Source of the DNA: Paenibacillus oenotherae
GTDB lineage: Bacteria > Bacillota > Bacilli > Paenibacillales > Paenibacillaceae
Length of the DNA stretch: 64,000 nucleotides
Direction: 5' to 3'
NCBI RefSeq assembly: GCF_019443105.1
Contig: NZ_JAHZIJ010000006.1
Location: forward strand, 1 to 64,000
In this document: piece after piece, positions 1-8,831 of the stretch
Layout of the letters: each line of letters opens with the position of its first letter
How positions within the stretch are numbered: the stretch's first letter is position 1
Notes under the pieces: model-generated
Databases searched by the model: none
Told to the model about the DNA's origin: nothing
Seen by the model: the letters and a program-made list of their open reading frames with translations, nothing else
Position numbers and translations under genes: made by a program

Positions 1-126
1 GTTCGTTTCATCCTCCATGAAGTGTTTGATCTCCGCCTTCATAATGGATTCCAGGTTTTCTTTTACAAACTGAGTGACAAGATTTTCAAATAGGTTTGTG
101 AGCTGGTTTTCTGCTATTATAGTCAT
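1..126 (-). CDS. IS256-family transposase, N-terminal part (cut by window start)
   Basis: On the minus strand an ATG at 124-126 opens a frame that stays open to the window edge (42 codons). It begins MTIIAENQLTNLFENLVTQF and continues with a charged helical stretch rich in K and E. The MTII start followed by an amphipathic helix is typical of the N terminus of IS256/Mutator-type transposases, which move the element by a DDE cut-and-paste reaction. The catalytic part lies outside the window, so intactness cannot be judged. The assignment rests on a short N-terminal pattern only. Confidence 0.6.
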   Translation of the reverse strand, partial: MTIIAENQLTNLFENLVTQFVKENLESIMKAEIKHFMEDETN

Positions 127-130
127 GGAG

Positions 131-172
131 TAGAGTCCCTTCTTGGTGCGTGGTAACCCCGAGGATACTCTA
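131..172. other. Inverted repeat ahead of the IS256-type transposase
   Basis: Arms AGTAGAGT (131-138) and ACTCTACT (165-172) can pair just upstream of the transposase start. It may be a translation-limiting hairpin of the element. The rest of 127-307 shows no gene; the outer terminal repeat of the element could not be fixed. Confidence 0.4.
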
Positions 173-307
173 CTTTTTTGTTCCCTGTTAAGGGGCCAAA
201 TATTGGTACACAAACTATTGTACGTCATCGTTCGCTTGTCTCTTTTTTCCGTACCGCGCGCCTCCCGGCGGCGTTTGGATGACGGATCGTCCTCTGGCGG
301 GGATTAG

Positions 308-823
308 TTATACCAGATAACGCGTTGTTATAACGTCCATATGATGCTGCCAGTGGCCATACAGGCTGCATGCCAGTGCAAGAACGGAGATTCCATTCCC
401 TTCAACGCTGCCCTTCTTGCTCCAATCTCCTTCAGAGAAACGCGCTGCAAGATGAATGGAGGCCGATCTGACGGCTCTTAACTCATCCAGTAAATCTGCC
501 AGCGGGGTTTCGCCATAATGAGATTCACGCACATAATCGTTCTCGTCGAAGCCGGACAACTGCTTGATGTCGCCGCGGGAGAAACGGAGCGCACGGTAGC
601 TGATGATTCGTTCGAAGTCGATCACATGGCCGACTACCTCGCGCAAGCTCCACTTCTCCGGCGCATACCGGAACTGCTCCTGTTCGCCAGTAATCGTCCC
701 TAGCAGCTGGAATGTCTGCTCAAGCTGATCTTGCAGCAGCTGGATAAGGTCACCCTCAGGGACATTCGTAATGTAGGGTGAGACTGCCCTGGGGTAATCT
801 GTCTCGTTCGGACGTTTATTCAT
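308..823 (-). CDS. DinB family (DinB/YfiT-like) protein
   Basis: A 171-residue protein of the four-helix DinB-like superfamily, usually metal-binding and often thiol-dependent transferases of unknown substrate. The expected three-histidine metal site is visible: His66 in REVVGHVID, and His157/His161 in the C-terminal YGHWQHHMDVI helix. The motif W-S-x-x-E-V-x-x-H-x-x-x-x-E around residues 58-71 is also typical. The length matches the family. It has no signal peptide, so it should be cytosolic. It is transcribed alone and away from trpEG; 824-1178 upstream holds both promoters. The substrate cannot be predicted. Confidence 0.85.
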   Translation of the reverse strand: MNKRPNETDYPRAVSPYITNVPEGDLIQLLQDQLEQTFQLLGTITGEQEQFRYAPEKWSLREVVGHVIDFERIISYRALRFSRGDIKQLSGFDENDYVRESHYGETPLADLLDELRAVRSASIHLAARFSEGDWSKKGSVEGNGISVLALACSLYGHWQHHMDVITTRYLV

Positions 824-1149
824 ACTCTATCTTGCTCCTTTCTTCATATGAACAATAGGGAGTGGGACGGCAGAATGGATTTCTTACAAGTAATGGTAGC
901 ATGCCGCAGTCAATCGTACAAGGATACGGATGCTGCAGCCACTTGGGAGAGAGGAGGACTGGAGCAATTCGCCGCTCCAGGAGAGGATTGACACCGAAAT
1001 GTTGAATCATGTAAATTAGTAAAGTAATCGTTATGAAGCAAGAAGCTGAGATGAGAACAGGTTAGTTGAGATGAGCAGAGCAGAGCTGAGTGTGTCGTTT
1101 ATTGAATTCAACCACAAACTAATACCCTCACTATGTCCACTCTCCTGTT

Positions 1150-1171
1150 CTCCTCTAATTATTAGAGGAGG
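1150..1171 (+). promoter_or_regulatory. Hairpin containing the trpEG ribosome binding site
   Basis: CTCCTCTAA (1150-1158), loop TTA, and TTAGAGGAG (1162-1170) form a perfect 9-bp stem. Its 3' arm contains most of the Shine-Dalgarno AGGAGG (1166-1171), which lies seven bases before the trpEG start at 1179. When formed, the stem would block ribosome access, so translation may be controlled. The rest of 824-1149 has no convincing gene. Confidence 0.6.
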
Positions 1172-1178
1172 AACAATC

Positions 1179-3350
1179 ATGAGTATTTTATCCGCTATTA
1201 GTGCCGCCGCCCAGCAAGAAGTCTATACCACACAAGGGAACATTGCCATTACCCGCCATTCAGAGCCCATTCCTGTCAAGGATGCCAAGGAGATTGTGTT
1301 AAGCAAGCTTGATTACAGGAAGGGAGCGCTGTTCTCAAGCGGGTATGAATTTCCGGGACGGTATTCCAGATGGGATATCGGCTTCATCAATCCTGCCCTG
1401 CAATTAAAGGCGAACAGAACCAGCTTCTCCATCATTGCCGAGAACGCCAGAGGCACAGTGTTACTGGAGCCTATCCGCCGCATATTGAAGTCTAGTACAG
1501 ATGTAGAGAATTTCAGTGAATCACCCAATGAGCTCTCCGGTAATATTAAGGCAAGCGTGAGCGTGCTGAATGAGGAAGAAAGAACGACGCAATCGTCGAT
1601 ATTCACAATTATTCGTTCGATTAGAGAGCTTTTCCGCTCACCGAATGATTCCTTTCTCGGCTTGTATGGGGCGTTCGGATATGATTTGGTCTTCCAGTTC
1701 GAGCCGATGGAACTGAAGCATCACAGAGCAGAGAATCAATCGGACGTCATTCTCTATCTCCCCGATGAGATTATTGTCGTCGATCATTCCAAGGATGCAG
1801 CGTTTCAACTGTCCTATGAATTCAGCTTCGAGGGCAGTAGTACGGAAGGAATGGAAAGGACAGGCACCTCTCAGGAGCCAATGCTGAACGGCAAGATTCC
1901 TGAGGATGGGTATACACCGGGGAAATATGCCGAACTCGTCGAGGAGGCGAGAAAGTCGTTCAAGGCCGGAGATATGTTCGAGGCCGTGCCTACGCATACG
2001 CTGTACGAGCAATGCTCCAGTATGCCCTCCGCCATCTTCTCAAGACTTGAGAAAATCAACCCAAGCCCTTATGGCTTCATTATCAATCTGGGCGGGGAGT
2101 TTCTCGTCGGCTCATCGCCTGAGATGTATGTCAGAGTGGAGGGGAGCCGTGTTGAGACAAGTCCGATCTCCGGTACGATCAAGAGAGGCAGCAATGCGAT
2201 CGAGGACGCGTTTCAAATCCGTGAACTGCTTAATTCAGCGAAGGATGAGTCCGAGCTGACGATGTGTACAGATGTGGATCGCAATGACAAATCACGGATC
2301 TGCGAGCCCGGCACAGTTCAAGTCATCGGCAGAAGACAGATCGAAATGTACTCCCACCTCATTCATACGGTGGACCATGTGGAAGGCCGGCTGCGTCCTG
2401 AGTATGATGCGCTGGATGCCTTTATGACCCATATGTGGGCAGTTACGATTACGGGCGCTCCCAAGCGTGCCGCGATTCAATGGATTGAGGAGCATGAGAG
2501 CAGCCAGAGGAACTGGTATGGCGGCTCGGTTGGCTATCTTTCCTTCGACGGCAATTTGAATACAGGGCTGACGCTTCGAACGATTCATATAAGGAATGGG
2601 GTTGCGGAAATTCGTGTAGGCGCCACCTGCCTGTATGACTCTGTACCTGAGGATGAGGAGCAAGAAACGTTAACGAAGGCAGCCGTGCTGGTCGGAGCCG
2701 TGCGGGGCACGGAGAGGGCTGGACTGGGCAGGCCCGCATCTCAACAACGGTCAGGAGCCGGACAAGGCAAGCGGATTCTGCTGGTCGATCATGAGGACTC
2801 GTTCGTTCATACACTTGCGAATTATATGAAACAAACCGGTGCAGAAGTGACGACTATGCGCGCACCCCATGCACGTGATGTGCTGCAAGCATCATCCGGC
2901 TTCGATATGGTTGTGCTGTCACCGGGGCCGGGGCGGCCATCGCAGTTCGCTTTGAATGAAACCATTGCCCTATGCGTGGAGAAGAACATACCGCTGTTCG
3001 GTGTGTGTCTAGGTCTGCAAGGGATTGTCGAATATTTCGGAGGAGCGTTGAATCTGCTTGATTATCCCCAGCACGGGAAGATCTCGCTTGTTCACACAAC
3101 CGGCAGCAGCAGGATGTGGGATGGAATGCCTTCGGAATTTCATGTCGGCCGCTATCATTCGCTCTATGCGCAGATCGTCCCTGATTGCTTGTCCGTTACC
3201 GCAATGTCAGAGGACGGTATCGTAATGGCAGTCGAGCATGTATCGCTGCCGATCGCTGCGGTCCAGTTCCATCCGGAATCGATTGCTACTTTGCGCGGAG
3301 AAGCCGGTATTGCCATCATTGAGAATATGATCACGCATTTGATTAAATAA
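1179..3350 (+). CDS. trpE(G): Fused anthranilate synthase, TrpE-TrpG type
   Basis: A 723-residue fusion making anthranilate from chorismate and glutamine, the first step of tryptophan synthesis. The N-terminal two thirds is a chorismate-binding domain with SGTIKRG, MCTDVDRNDKSRIC, MTHMWAVTITGAPKRAAIQW and GSVGYLSFDG. After a short linker a class I glutamine amidotransferase starts at LLVDHEDSFVHTLANY, with VLSPGPGRPSQF, nucleophile Cys610 in GVCLGLQG and His698 in QFHPES. The start at 1179 was chosen because AGGAGG sits seven bases upstream; 36 in-frame codons further upstream lack a ribosome site. Fused TrpEG of this length is known from rhizobia and related clades and is unusual beside the split enzymes of most Bacillota. 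No other trp or phenazine genes are adjacent, so a role in a secondary pathway is possible. Confidence 0.9.
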   Translation: MSILSAISAAAQQEVYTTQGNIAITRHSEPIPVKDAKEIVLSKLDYRKGALFSSGYEFPGRYSRWDIGFINPALQLKANRTSFSIIAENARGTVLLEPIRRILKSSTDVENFSESPNELSGNIKASVSVLNEEERTTQSSIFTIIRSIRELFRSPNDSFLGLYGAFGYDLVFQFEPMELKHHRAENQSDVILYLPDEIIVVDHSKDAAFQLSYEFSFEGSSTEGMERTGTSQEPMLNGKIPEDGYTPGKYAELVEEARKSFKAGDMFEAVPTHTLYEQCSSMPSAIFSRLEKINPSPYGFIINLGGEFLVGSSPEMYVRVEGSRVETSPISGTIKRGSNAIEDAFQIRELLNSAKDESELTMCTDVDRNDKSRICEPGTVQVIGRRQIEMYSHLIHTVDHVEGRLRPEYDALDAFMTHMWAVTITGAPKRAAIQWIEEHESSQRNWYGGSVGYLSFDGNLNTGLTLRTIHIRNGVAEIRVGATCLYDSVPEDEEQETLTKAAVLVGAVRGTERAGLGRPASQQRSGAGQGKRILLVDHEDSFVHTLANYMKQTGAEVTTMRAPHARDVLQASSGFDMVVLSPGPGRPSQFALNETIALCVEKNIPLFGVCLGLQGIVEYFGGALNLLDYPQHGKISLVHTTGSSRMWDGMPSEFHVGRYHSLYAQIVPDCLSVTAMSEDGIVMAVEHVSLPIAAVQFHPESIATLRGEAGIAIIENMITHLIK

Positions 3351-3427
3351 TGGCACGATGAGTTGGTTTGAAAAACAGGGGCTGTCCAATAAGCCCAATA
3401 TCCAATGCGCCAGTCCCGAATGATGCG

Positions 3428-3476
3428 AAAAGATGCTTCCAAAACTACTTTAAAAGTAGGCTGGAAGCATCTTTTT
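3428..3476. terminator. Rho-independent terminator between trpEG and thrC
   Basis: AAAGATGCTTCCA (3428-3440) pairs with TGGAAGCATCTTT, followed by more T. It lies 77 bases after the trpEG stop and can serve convergent thrC on the other strand. Confidence 0.75.
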
Positions 3477-3689
3477 CGTATTATTAGGTCAGCCAGAGAA
3501 TTCTGGTTGGCCTATTTTTGTAAGTGTTATACGATGGTGGTAGCCGGGAAAACGAAGCATCTTTAGGGACGCAGGTCCCGTCGATGAAACTGTTCTCCCA
3601 CTACCGTCCAATGACCATGTTTGAGCTGGTAGAGGCAATGACCTCGCATTACAAGCGAAGCTATGGGAAGGCGAGTGATGGGGGCAGAA

Positions 3690-3835
3690 GCCTGCGAATG
3701 TGCATGAATTTCGGTTACAAGAGGCCATAATGGTGAAATTCCTGCGATCAGGCATGAATTTGAGGGAAAATCGACCGTTAAGGGGAAACGAAGGGGAAAT
3801 ACCTGCACGCTGGCAGGCATTTCCCCTTCGTGGGG
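3690..3835. repeat. Dispersed hairpin repeat, copy 1
   Basis: The segment matches 61352-61497 closely, including GTGCATGAATTTCGGTTACA and a strong hairpin at 3789-3830 (stem CGAAGGGGAAAT plus CCTGC, loop ACGCTG). A smaller CCTG-CGAT-CAGG hairpin lies at 3741-3752. See the copy at 61345 and the related copy at 16731. Confidence 0.75.
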
Positions 3836-3936
3836 CCAGAAATAAGAAATTAAATGCCGTTTCGCAGGTTTCGCCTAGCTCGCTGCTCGCTTGTCCTTAT
3901 TCCAAAAAGGACTTTCTGGACAGCCCCATTTCTTCT

Positions 3937-5223
3937 TTAGATCGATCCAGCAGTTTGCAGATGAATCGTTCGGACTTCATTGCGCAGAAGATCGCCCCAC
4001 CGTCCGTCCTGATGATATTCCTTGATGGCCTCCGTATCCTTGAGCAGATGTCCTGTTAGAATGCCTGCGGCTGTCTGCTCCCGATGGATAACGCCTTGGC
4101 TTACGAGCTTGCGCAATCCGGCGAGTGCTGCTGCTGACGCGGGCTCACAGCCGATGCCGGAGCGGTCAATGACCGCTTTGGCCTCCAGAATCTCGGCATC
4201 AGACACCGTCACGGATACGCCATTGGTCTGCGACAGCATCCGCCAAGCTTTGGGCCAGCTGGGAGGACTGCCAATATTCAAGGCAGATGCGCGTGTCTGC
4301 GGATTGGGCTCTGGCACGAAGGGCATAGAGGCAGCGCCTGCTGCCGGGCACTTGTTGCCTGAAGCCGCTTCGATCATTCGGTGGAATGACTGGGCACCCT
4401 CGGCTTGAACGACGGCGACTTGAGGAAGCTTCTCAATAAAGCCCAATGTGTAGAGATCCTGCAATCCTTTGCCCAGTGCAGAGGCGTTGCTAAGTGCGCC
4501 GCCCGGCACGATAATCCAGTCCGGCAGCACCCAGCCCAAATCCTGGGCAATCTCGAAAATGATGCTTTTCTGCCCCTCTATCCGCATTGGATTGATGGAG
4601 TTGCATACATACAGCCCTAAACGATTCGCATGTTCCTCAAGGAAACGGATCCCATCATCATAGGTCCCGCTGAATGAACAGACGTCAGCGCCATAAGCGA
4701 GTGTCTGCAGCACTTTATTCGGTGATATATCGCTATTGGGGACGAGGACGACAGCATCCAATCCTGCTATCGCAGCATACATGGACAGAGAAGAGGACGT
4801 ATTGCCGGTGGAAGTACAAGCAAGGCGGCTGCAGCCCAAATAACGGGCATGCGAAACCGCAGCTGTCATGCCATTATCCTTGAAGGAGCCGCTTGGATTC
4901 TCGCTCTGCGCCTTGAGCCACAATCTTCTGATTCCTGCGTACTGCGTTGTCTGAATCGTCTCATACAAACCTGTGTTGCCTTCGTTCTTGCTTACAATGG
5001 CGTGATCTGGAATTTCCGGCGCAATAAGCTCCTTGTATCGCCATACGCCGCTTGCGTAGATGGAATTTCGCTCCGATAAACGGCTCGCGAACAGAGGCTT
5101 CAAGTATTCGGCATCCAATCCATCATAATTATGAGTAATTTCCAGCAGTCCGCCGCAATCGCACAAGTACCGCATGGACTCTATCGCGAATAGTGATTGA
5201 CATTGTATACACACTGCGTTCAT
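3937..5223 (-). CDS. thrC: Threonine synthase
   Basis: A 428-residue PLP enzyme converting O-phosphohomoserine to threonine. An N-terminal zinc-ribbon-like segment has Cys5, Cys8, Cys21 and Cys23. The PLP-binding motif ENPSGSFKDNGM places the Schiff-base lysine at Lys115. Later EGNTGLYET, TSTGNTSSSLSMYAA and GGALSNASALGKG fit the fold-type II family. The length is normal. The start is supported by AGAAGAGGT before the ATG. It stands alone, divergent from a LysR regulator, instead of in a hom-thrC-thrB operon, so it could be a second threonine synthase or a related fold-type II enzyme such as cysteate synthase. Confidence 0.85.
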   Translation of the reverse strand: MNAVCIQCQSLFAIESMRYLCDCGGLLEITHNYDGLDAEYLKPLFASRLSERNSIYASGVWRYKELIAPEIPDHAIVSKNEGNTGLYETIQTTQYAGIRRLWLKAQSENPSGSFKDNGMTAAVSHARYLGCSRLACTSTGNTSSSLSMYAAIAGLDAVVLVPNSDISPNKVLQTLAYGADVCSFSGTYDDGIRFLEEHANRLGLYVCNSINPMRIEGQKSIIFEIAQDLGWVLPDWIIVPGGALSNASALGKGLQDLYTLGFIEKLPQVAVVQAEGAQSFHRMIEAASGNKCPAAGAASMPFVPEPNPQTRASALNIGSPPSWPKAWRMLSQTNGVSVTVSDAEILEAKAVIDRSGIGCEPASAAALAGLRKLVSQGVIHREQTAAGILTGHLLKDTEAIKEYHQDGRWGDLLRNEVRTIHLQTAGSI

Positions 5224-5296
5224 AACGTACCTCTTCTCTTGGCTAATTTATTGTGAAAATGCTGCCTTGGATTCAACAAGAATGGGCTGCTTACTT

Positions 5297-5351
5297 AACG
5301 ATAAACGCCAGAGAACGATAAGTATAATACAAATAAATTAGATAACGATAA
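5297..5351. promoter_or_regulatory. Three direct AACGATAA repeats in the thrC-lysR divergent promoter
   Basis: AACGATAA occurs at 5297, 5314 and 5344 in the 223-bp intergenic space. LysR regulators often bind several sites between themselves and a divergent target, so these may be part of the operator. The spacings of 17 and 30 bp put the sites on different faces of the helix. Confidence 0.35.
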
Positions 5352-5446
5352 TATTTAGTTATGATATAGTAGTAAAGACTAGTCGCTGATTGTTCCCGTT
5401 CAAGGAATATATAGCTTTGGCTTGCAGAGGCAGGGAGGTTAGGACA

Positions 5447-6340
5447 ATGAACTTATACGCGCTTATCGTGTTTCACCATGTCGCACGGAACGGCAGTGTA
5501 ACCAGGGCCGCAGATGAGCTTCGTATCAGCCAGCCGGCTGTTACGATGCATGTTCGCAAGCTAAGCGCAGAGCTGGGATTCCCGCTGCTCGCCCCTAAGG
5601 GAAGAGGCATTCTGCTGACCGAGGCGGGAGAGCGGGTAGCGGAGCATGCGGCGAGACTGTTCGCGCTCCAGCAGGATATTATGTCTGATCTGGAGCATTA
5701 CCGCACAGGCCGCAAAGGAGTGCTGCGGATCGCTGCGACCTCGCTTCCAGCTCATTTTCTGCTTCCCGATTGGCTTGCTGCGTTTCGGCTTGAATACCCT
5801 GCAATCGAAGTCAATATGATGACGCATAATGCACATGAGGTGATCCAGAGGCTTCTCTATTACAAGGCAGATCTGGCGTTTATCGGCGGCGGCGGCGAGC
5901 TGGTTCCCGGTCTTGCGCGCCAATTGGCATTCCAGGACGAGTTATGGTTTATCGTGGCGGCGAGTCATCCCTATGCAGGACTGACGGTCACTTTGGCTGC
6001 TATGATGCAGGAGCGCTTTGTGCTGCGTGAAGCTGGAAGTGCCGTTCATGCGAGGCTGTTGGCCTTATGCAAGGTTAACAGCGTGCAGCCCCCGGCTGCG
6101 GCAGTGGTCGTGAATGGGATTCACGAAACCGTCGCTTCGGTAGCGGCCGGCTTGGGTGCGGCTTATGTCTCTTCATTGGAGGCTGAGATGGCGGTAAACC
6201 GCGGGGAAGTAGCCAGAGTTATCGTACCGGACACCACGCTGCCGAATCCTGTTGTATTGGTAACACGCGATCATGATCCGCTCCCGCCAGCAGCCAAGGC
6301 TTTTGCAGAGAGGGTTCTGATGCGGGGCAAGTCCCATTAG
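5447..6340 (+). CDS. LysR family transcriptional regulator
   Basis: A 297-residue LysR regulator. The N-terminal winged helix is clear: MNLYALIVFHHVARNGSVTR, then AADELRISQPAVTMHVRKLS and a wing ending in LLAPKGRGILLTEAG. The rest is the periplasmic-binding-type effector domain (residues ~90-295). The start at 5447 has AGGGAGGT eight bases upstream; the longer frame from a TTG at 5390 lacks a site. It faces away from thrC across a short promoter region with AACGATAA repeats, so control of thrC is the natural guess. The effector is unknown. Confidence 0.88.
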   Translation: MNLYALIVFHHVARNGSVTRAADELRISQPAVTMHVRKLSAELGFPLLAPKGRGILLTEAGERVAEHAARLFALQQDIMSDLEHYRTGRKGVLRIAATSLPAHFLLPDWLAAFRLEYPAIEVNMMTHNAHEVIQRLLYYKADLAFIGGGGELVPGLARQLAFQDELWFIVAASHPYAGLTVTLAAMMQERFVLREAGSAVHARLLALCKVNSVQPPAAAVVVNGIHETVASVAAGLGAAYVSSLEAEMAVNRGEVARVIVPDTTLPNPVVLVTRDHDPLPPAAKAFAERVLMRGKSH

Positions 6341-6358
6341 CTGCTATCCATAACCAAA

Positions 6359-6404
6359 AGAGCAGCAGCCCGATTCGCGCGTATGCGAAGCTTGCTTCTG
6401 CTCT
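6359..6404. terminator. Possible hairpin between convergent lysR and the DUF3817 gene
   Basis: AGAGCAG (6359-6365) pairs with CTGCTCT (6398-6404). There is no good T run, so function as a terminator is uncertain. Confidence 0.3.
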
Positions 6405-6442
6405 CTGGAAGGATAGTGCTGTTCGTTTAATGGTATTAAATA

Positions 6443-6739
6443 TTAGCGAGACTCTTCTTTACGAAGATTGGCATCCAGGAAGAAAGTACCCAGCGGAACG
6501 AGTGACGACAAGAAAGCGATCAGAACGCGAAGAAATGACCAGCGGCGGTCAATCCATGCGTGGAGCAGCGCCAGGATGAAAAGCGTAAATAATAGCCCAT
6601 GCAGCGCGCCGACGATGGCTACGTATATCGGCATATCTGCCCAGTACTTGAGCGGCATGGCCACACATAACAGCAAAATATATGAGATTCCTTCAATGTT
6701 GCCGATGAAACGCAACCGTCCTACTGTAGTTTTGAACAT
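6443..6739 (-). CDS. DUF3817 small membrane protein
   Basis: A 98-residue protein with about three membrane segments: GNIEGISYILLLCVAMPLKYW, then YVAIVGALHGLLFTLFILALL, and VLIAFLSSLVPLGTFFLD. The start pattern RLRFIGNIEGISYILLL and the GALHGLLF segment are characteristic of the DUF3817 family, often annotated as YdzA-like. The function is unknown. It is monocistronic and convergent with lysR. Confidence 0.8.
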   Translation of the reverse strand: MFKTTVGRLRFIGNIEGISYILLLCVAMPLKYWADMPIYVAIVGALHGLLFTLFILALLHAWIDRRWSFLRVLIAFLSSLVPLGTFFLDANLRKEESR

Positions 6740-6918
6740 AAGAAATAGCAGCCTCCGATACGAGTGATAGTATACTATAATCGTCTATCATTATTATCTG
6801 TCTATGGTTGTGTCTTTGCTATGGCGGTTCTGTGACTTATTTGACAATTTGGTGAAATTGAACGTAAAGCCAGTGAATGAGGCGTTAAAAATGGCGGGTG
6901 GAAAGGACAAGTGTCGCA

Positions 6919-7482
6919 ATGAGCTTATTTCAGGCTGAAGAGGCTGCAAGCTGGCTCAGGGAGTGGGGGATCTGGGCAATTCTTATCAGTTTGCTGCTTA
7001 GTGTGCTGATCAGTGTGGCTGGACTTATCCCCTCGATCTTCCTGACAACAGCGAACATTATGGTATTTGGTGTTGTCCCGGGATTTCTGCTCTCATGGCT
7101 GGGTGAAGTTGCAGGCGCGGCTGTATCCTTCTGGTTGTACCGCAAAGGGCTTATGAGCATCCGGCAGAGGAGAGGAGCCACGCGATGGCAATGGACGGAT
7201 CGAATGAATCGTGCGGGAACCAAGCGTCAATTCAGTATTATCCTTCTTGGCCGGCTGGCCCCGATTATCCCTTCGGGTGTCGTTACATTTGTTAGCGCTG
7301 CCTGTGCGGTGCCGTTCGTTACTTACCTGGCAGCGTCAGCGATTGGCAAGCTGCCCTCCATTGCGCTTGAAACATTAATCGGACATGACCTGCTGTATAT
7401 TCAGGAAAATGGCACAAGACTGCTGATCACATTCATACTGATCGCAGCTATCATCGTATTGCTGAGAGGGAAGAAGCTATAG
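6919..7482 (+). CDS. TVP38/TMEM64 (VTT, DedA-like) membrane protein
   Basis: A protein of about 187 residues with the VTT fold: a hydrophobic start, then VAGLIPSIFLTTANIMVFG, GFLLSWLGEVAGAAVSFWLYRKG, ILLGRLAPIIPSGVVTFVSA and a final helix at residues ~165-182. Family members are membrane proteins linked to lipid scrambling or flux. The start at 6919 (GAAAGGAC upstream) is preferred, but a GTG at 6898 in frame is possible. No operon partner is seen. Confidence 0.78.
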   Translation: MSLFQAEEAASWLREWGIWAILISLLLSVLISVAGLIPSIFLTTANIMVFGVVPGFLLSWLGEVAGAAVSFWLYRKGLMSIRQRRGATRWQWTDRMNRAGTKRQFSIILLGRLAPIIPSGVVTFVSAACAVPFVTYLAASAIGKLPSIALETLIGHDLLYIQENGTRLLITFILIAAIIVLLRGKKL

Positions 7483-7576
7483 TGAGGCTCCCTTTACTGT
7501 CGGTGGATGGGGTGAGATTCAGAAAATTTAATGCCCTGTTATATTAATAGGATTAATTAATTTAGACTCGCCATAA

Positions 7577-7604
7577 AGTAAACATAACTATATTTATGTA
7601 AACT
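7577..7604. promoter_or_regulatory. 28-bp dyad, copy 1 (before FAD monooxygenase)
   Basis: AGTAAACATAA, six bases, TTATGTAAACT: an 11-6-11 inverted repeat matching 9 of 11 positions per arm, ending 52 bp before the start at 7656. The same architecture recurs at 10134 and 11647. It is probably an operator. Confidence 0.55.
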
Positions 7605-7655
7605 AATTGAAACACCCTCTAGATACATGCCTGCAAGAGAGGAGATGCCGGGAGA

Positions 7656-8831
7656 ATGAAAACGGGGAAGAGGAGAGCCGTAATTATAGGCGCGGGCATT
7701 GGCGGCTTAAGCGCTGCAATCGCCATGCAGCAGTGCGGCTGGCAGGTTGCAGTGACGGAAAAAAGGGAAGGTTTAGCCGAGATGGGAGCAGGAATCGTGC
7801 TGGCTGCCAATGCATTAAGGGTCTTGAAGCATCTTGGTGTTGTGGATGAAGTGTACCGTCACGGCGCCAAGGTTGGGAAAGCCGAGATTAGAACCTGGGA
7901 CGGGAAGCTTATTGTTGAACTCCCCACTGATGTTCAAGAGAAGCGATATGGATATATGAGTTGCCTGATTCATCGTTCCGAGCTTCTGCATATTCTCTAC
8001 GAAAGGCTAGTGCATGCGACAGATGCGGCTGCAACCGTCCACTTCAATAAGAAGCTGATTGATTATGAGCAGGATGGGACTGCTGTTACCGCCATCTATG
8101 AGGATGGATCGAGGGAGCAGGCCAGTATTCTGATTGCTGCTGATGGCGTGCATTCGAGGGCAAGAGAGAGAATGTTCGGTCCTGAGCCATTGCGGTACAG
8201 CGGTTTTACTGCCCTTAGAGGCATTGCTGACTATTGCGATGACCGGTACTCTATGGAGCTTGGCGGGGGATTCGAAGCATGGGGACACGGCAAAAGATTT
8301 GGGTTCTCGCAATTGGGACAGGGGAAGGTCTTCTGGTTCGCGGCAATCAATTCCATTGAAGGGGAGGCTTTGCGAACGACGAATCGGAAAGAAGCGGCAT
8401 TGCGACATTTTGACGGCTGGTACAATCCGATCGAAGCGGTTATAGCAGCGACGGAGCCATCGGCTATTCTTGCGCATGACATCTATGACCGCAAGCCTCT
8501 TCGATCATGGAGCGATGGCCGAGCGGTGTTGTTGGGCGATGCGGCACATCCGATGCTTCCCAATCTGGGGCAGGGGGGAGCTCAGGCGATTGAGGATGCG
8601 GCCATTCTGGCGGACTGTCTTCGAGAGGCTCGAGACGATACAGCTGGCGCCATCCGCCGTTATGAGGAACTGCGAATCCCACGCACTAGCCGAATAGTCC
8701 GCCAATCCAGACGGATGGGGAGAATGGTCCAGTTGGAGAATGCCGCTGCCGCCAGTGCCCGCAACCTGCTGCTGCGCTGCATGCCAAGCTCCCTGCTGGC
8801 CGCACAATTGGACGGGGTGCTGAAAGTCTAA
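7656..8831 (+). CDS. FAD-dependent monooxygenase (salicylate-hydroxylase-like)
   Basis: A 391-residue class A flavoprotein monooxygenase using NAD(P)H and O2 to hydroxylate an aromatic or similar ring. The first FAD motif is VIIGAGIGGLSAAIAMQQCG (residues ~10-30). The DG motif is ASILIAADGVHSRARERMFG, and the second FAD motif is LLGDAAHPMLPNLGQGGAQA with AIEDAAILADCL after it. The length and order fit UbiH/salicylate hydroxylase-like members. An AGAGGAG lies upstream of the ATG. Its stop overlaps that of the convergent xerS by four bases. A 28-bp dyad sits in its promoter. The substrate is unknown. Confidence 0.88.
   Translation: MKTGKRRAVIIGAGIGGLSAAIAMQQCGWQVAVTEKREGLAEMGAGIVLAANALRVLKHLGVVDEVYRHGAKVGKAEIRTWDGKLIVELPTDVQEKRYGYMSCLIHRSELLHILYERLVHATDAAATVHFNKKLIDYEQDGTAVTAIYEDGSREQASILIAADGVHSRARERMFGPEPLRYSGFTALRGIADYCDDRYSMELGGGFEAWGHGKRFGFSQLGQGKVFWFAAINSIEGEALRTTNRKEAALRHFDGWYNPIEAVIAATEPSAILAHDIYDRKPLRSWSDGRAVLLGDAAHPMLPNLGQGGAQAIEDAAILADCLREARDDTAGAIRRYEELRIPRTSRIVRQSRRMGRMVQLENAAAASARNLLLRCMPSSLLAAQLDGVLKV

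Larger units (their letters stand above)
3377..3928. mobile_element. Non-coding ~550-bp element with inverted ends (MITE or IS remnant)
   Basis: The left end GGGGCTGTCCAATAAG (3377-3392) and the reverse complement of the right end, GGGGCTGTCCAGAAAG, match at 14 of 16 positions. Such GGGGCTGTCC ends recall IS1182-like elements. The interior has no convincing ORF but carries a hairpin-rich repeat also found at 61345-61611. No clear target duplication was found. It fills the gap between trpEG and thrC. Confidence 0.45.

Noticed and set aside
816-1010. 64-codon minus-strand frame upstream of the DinB gene
   Set aside because: No ribosome site or similarity; it covers the promoter area.
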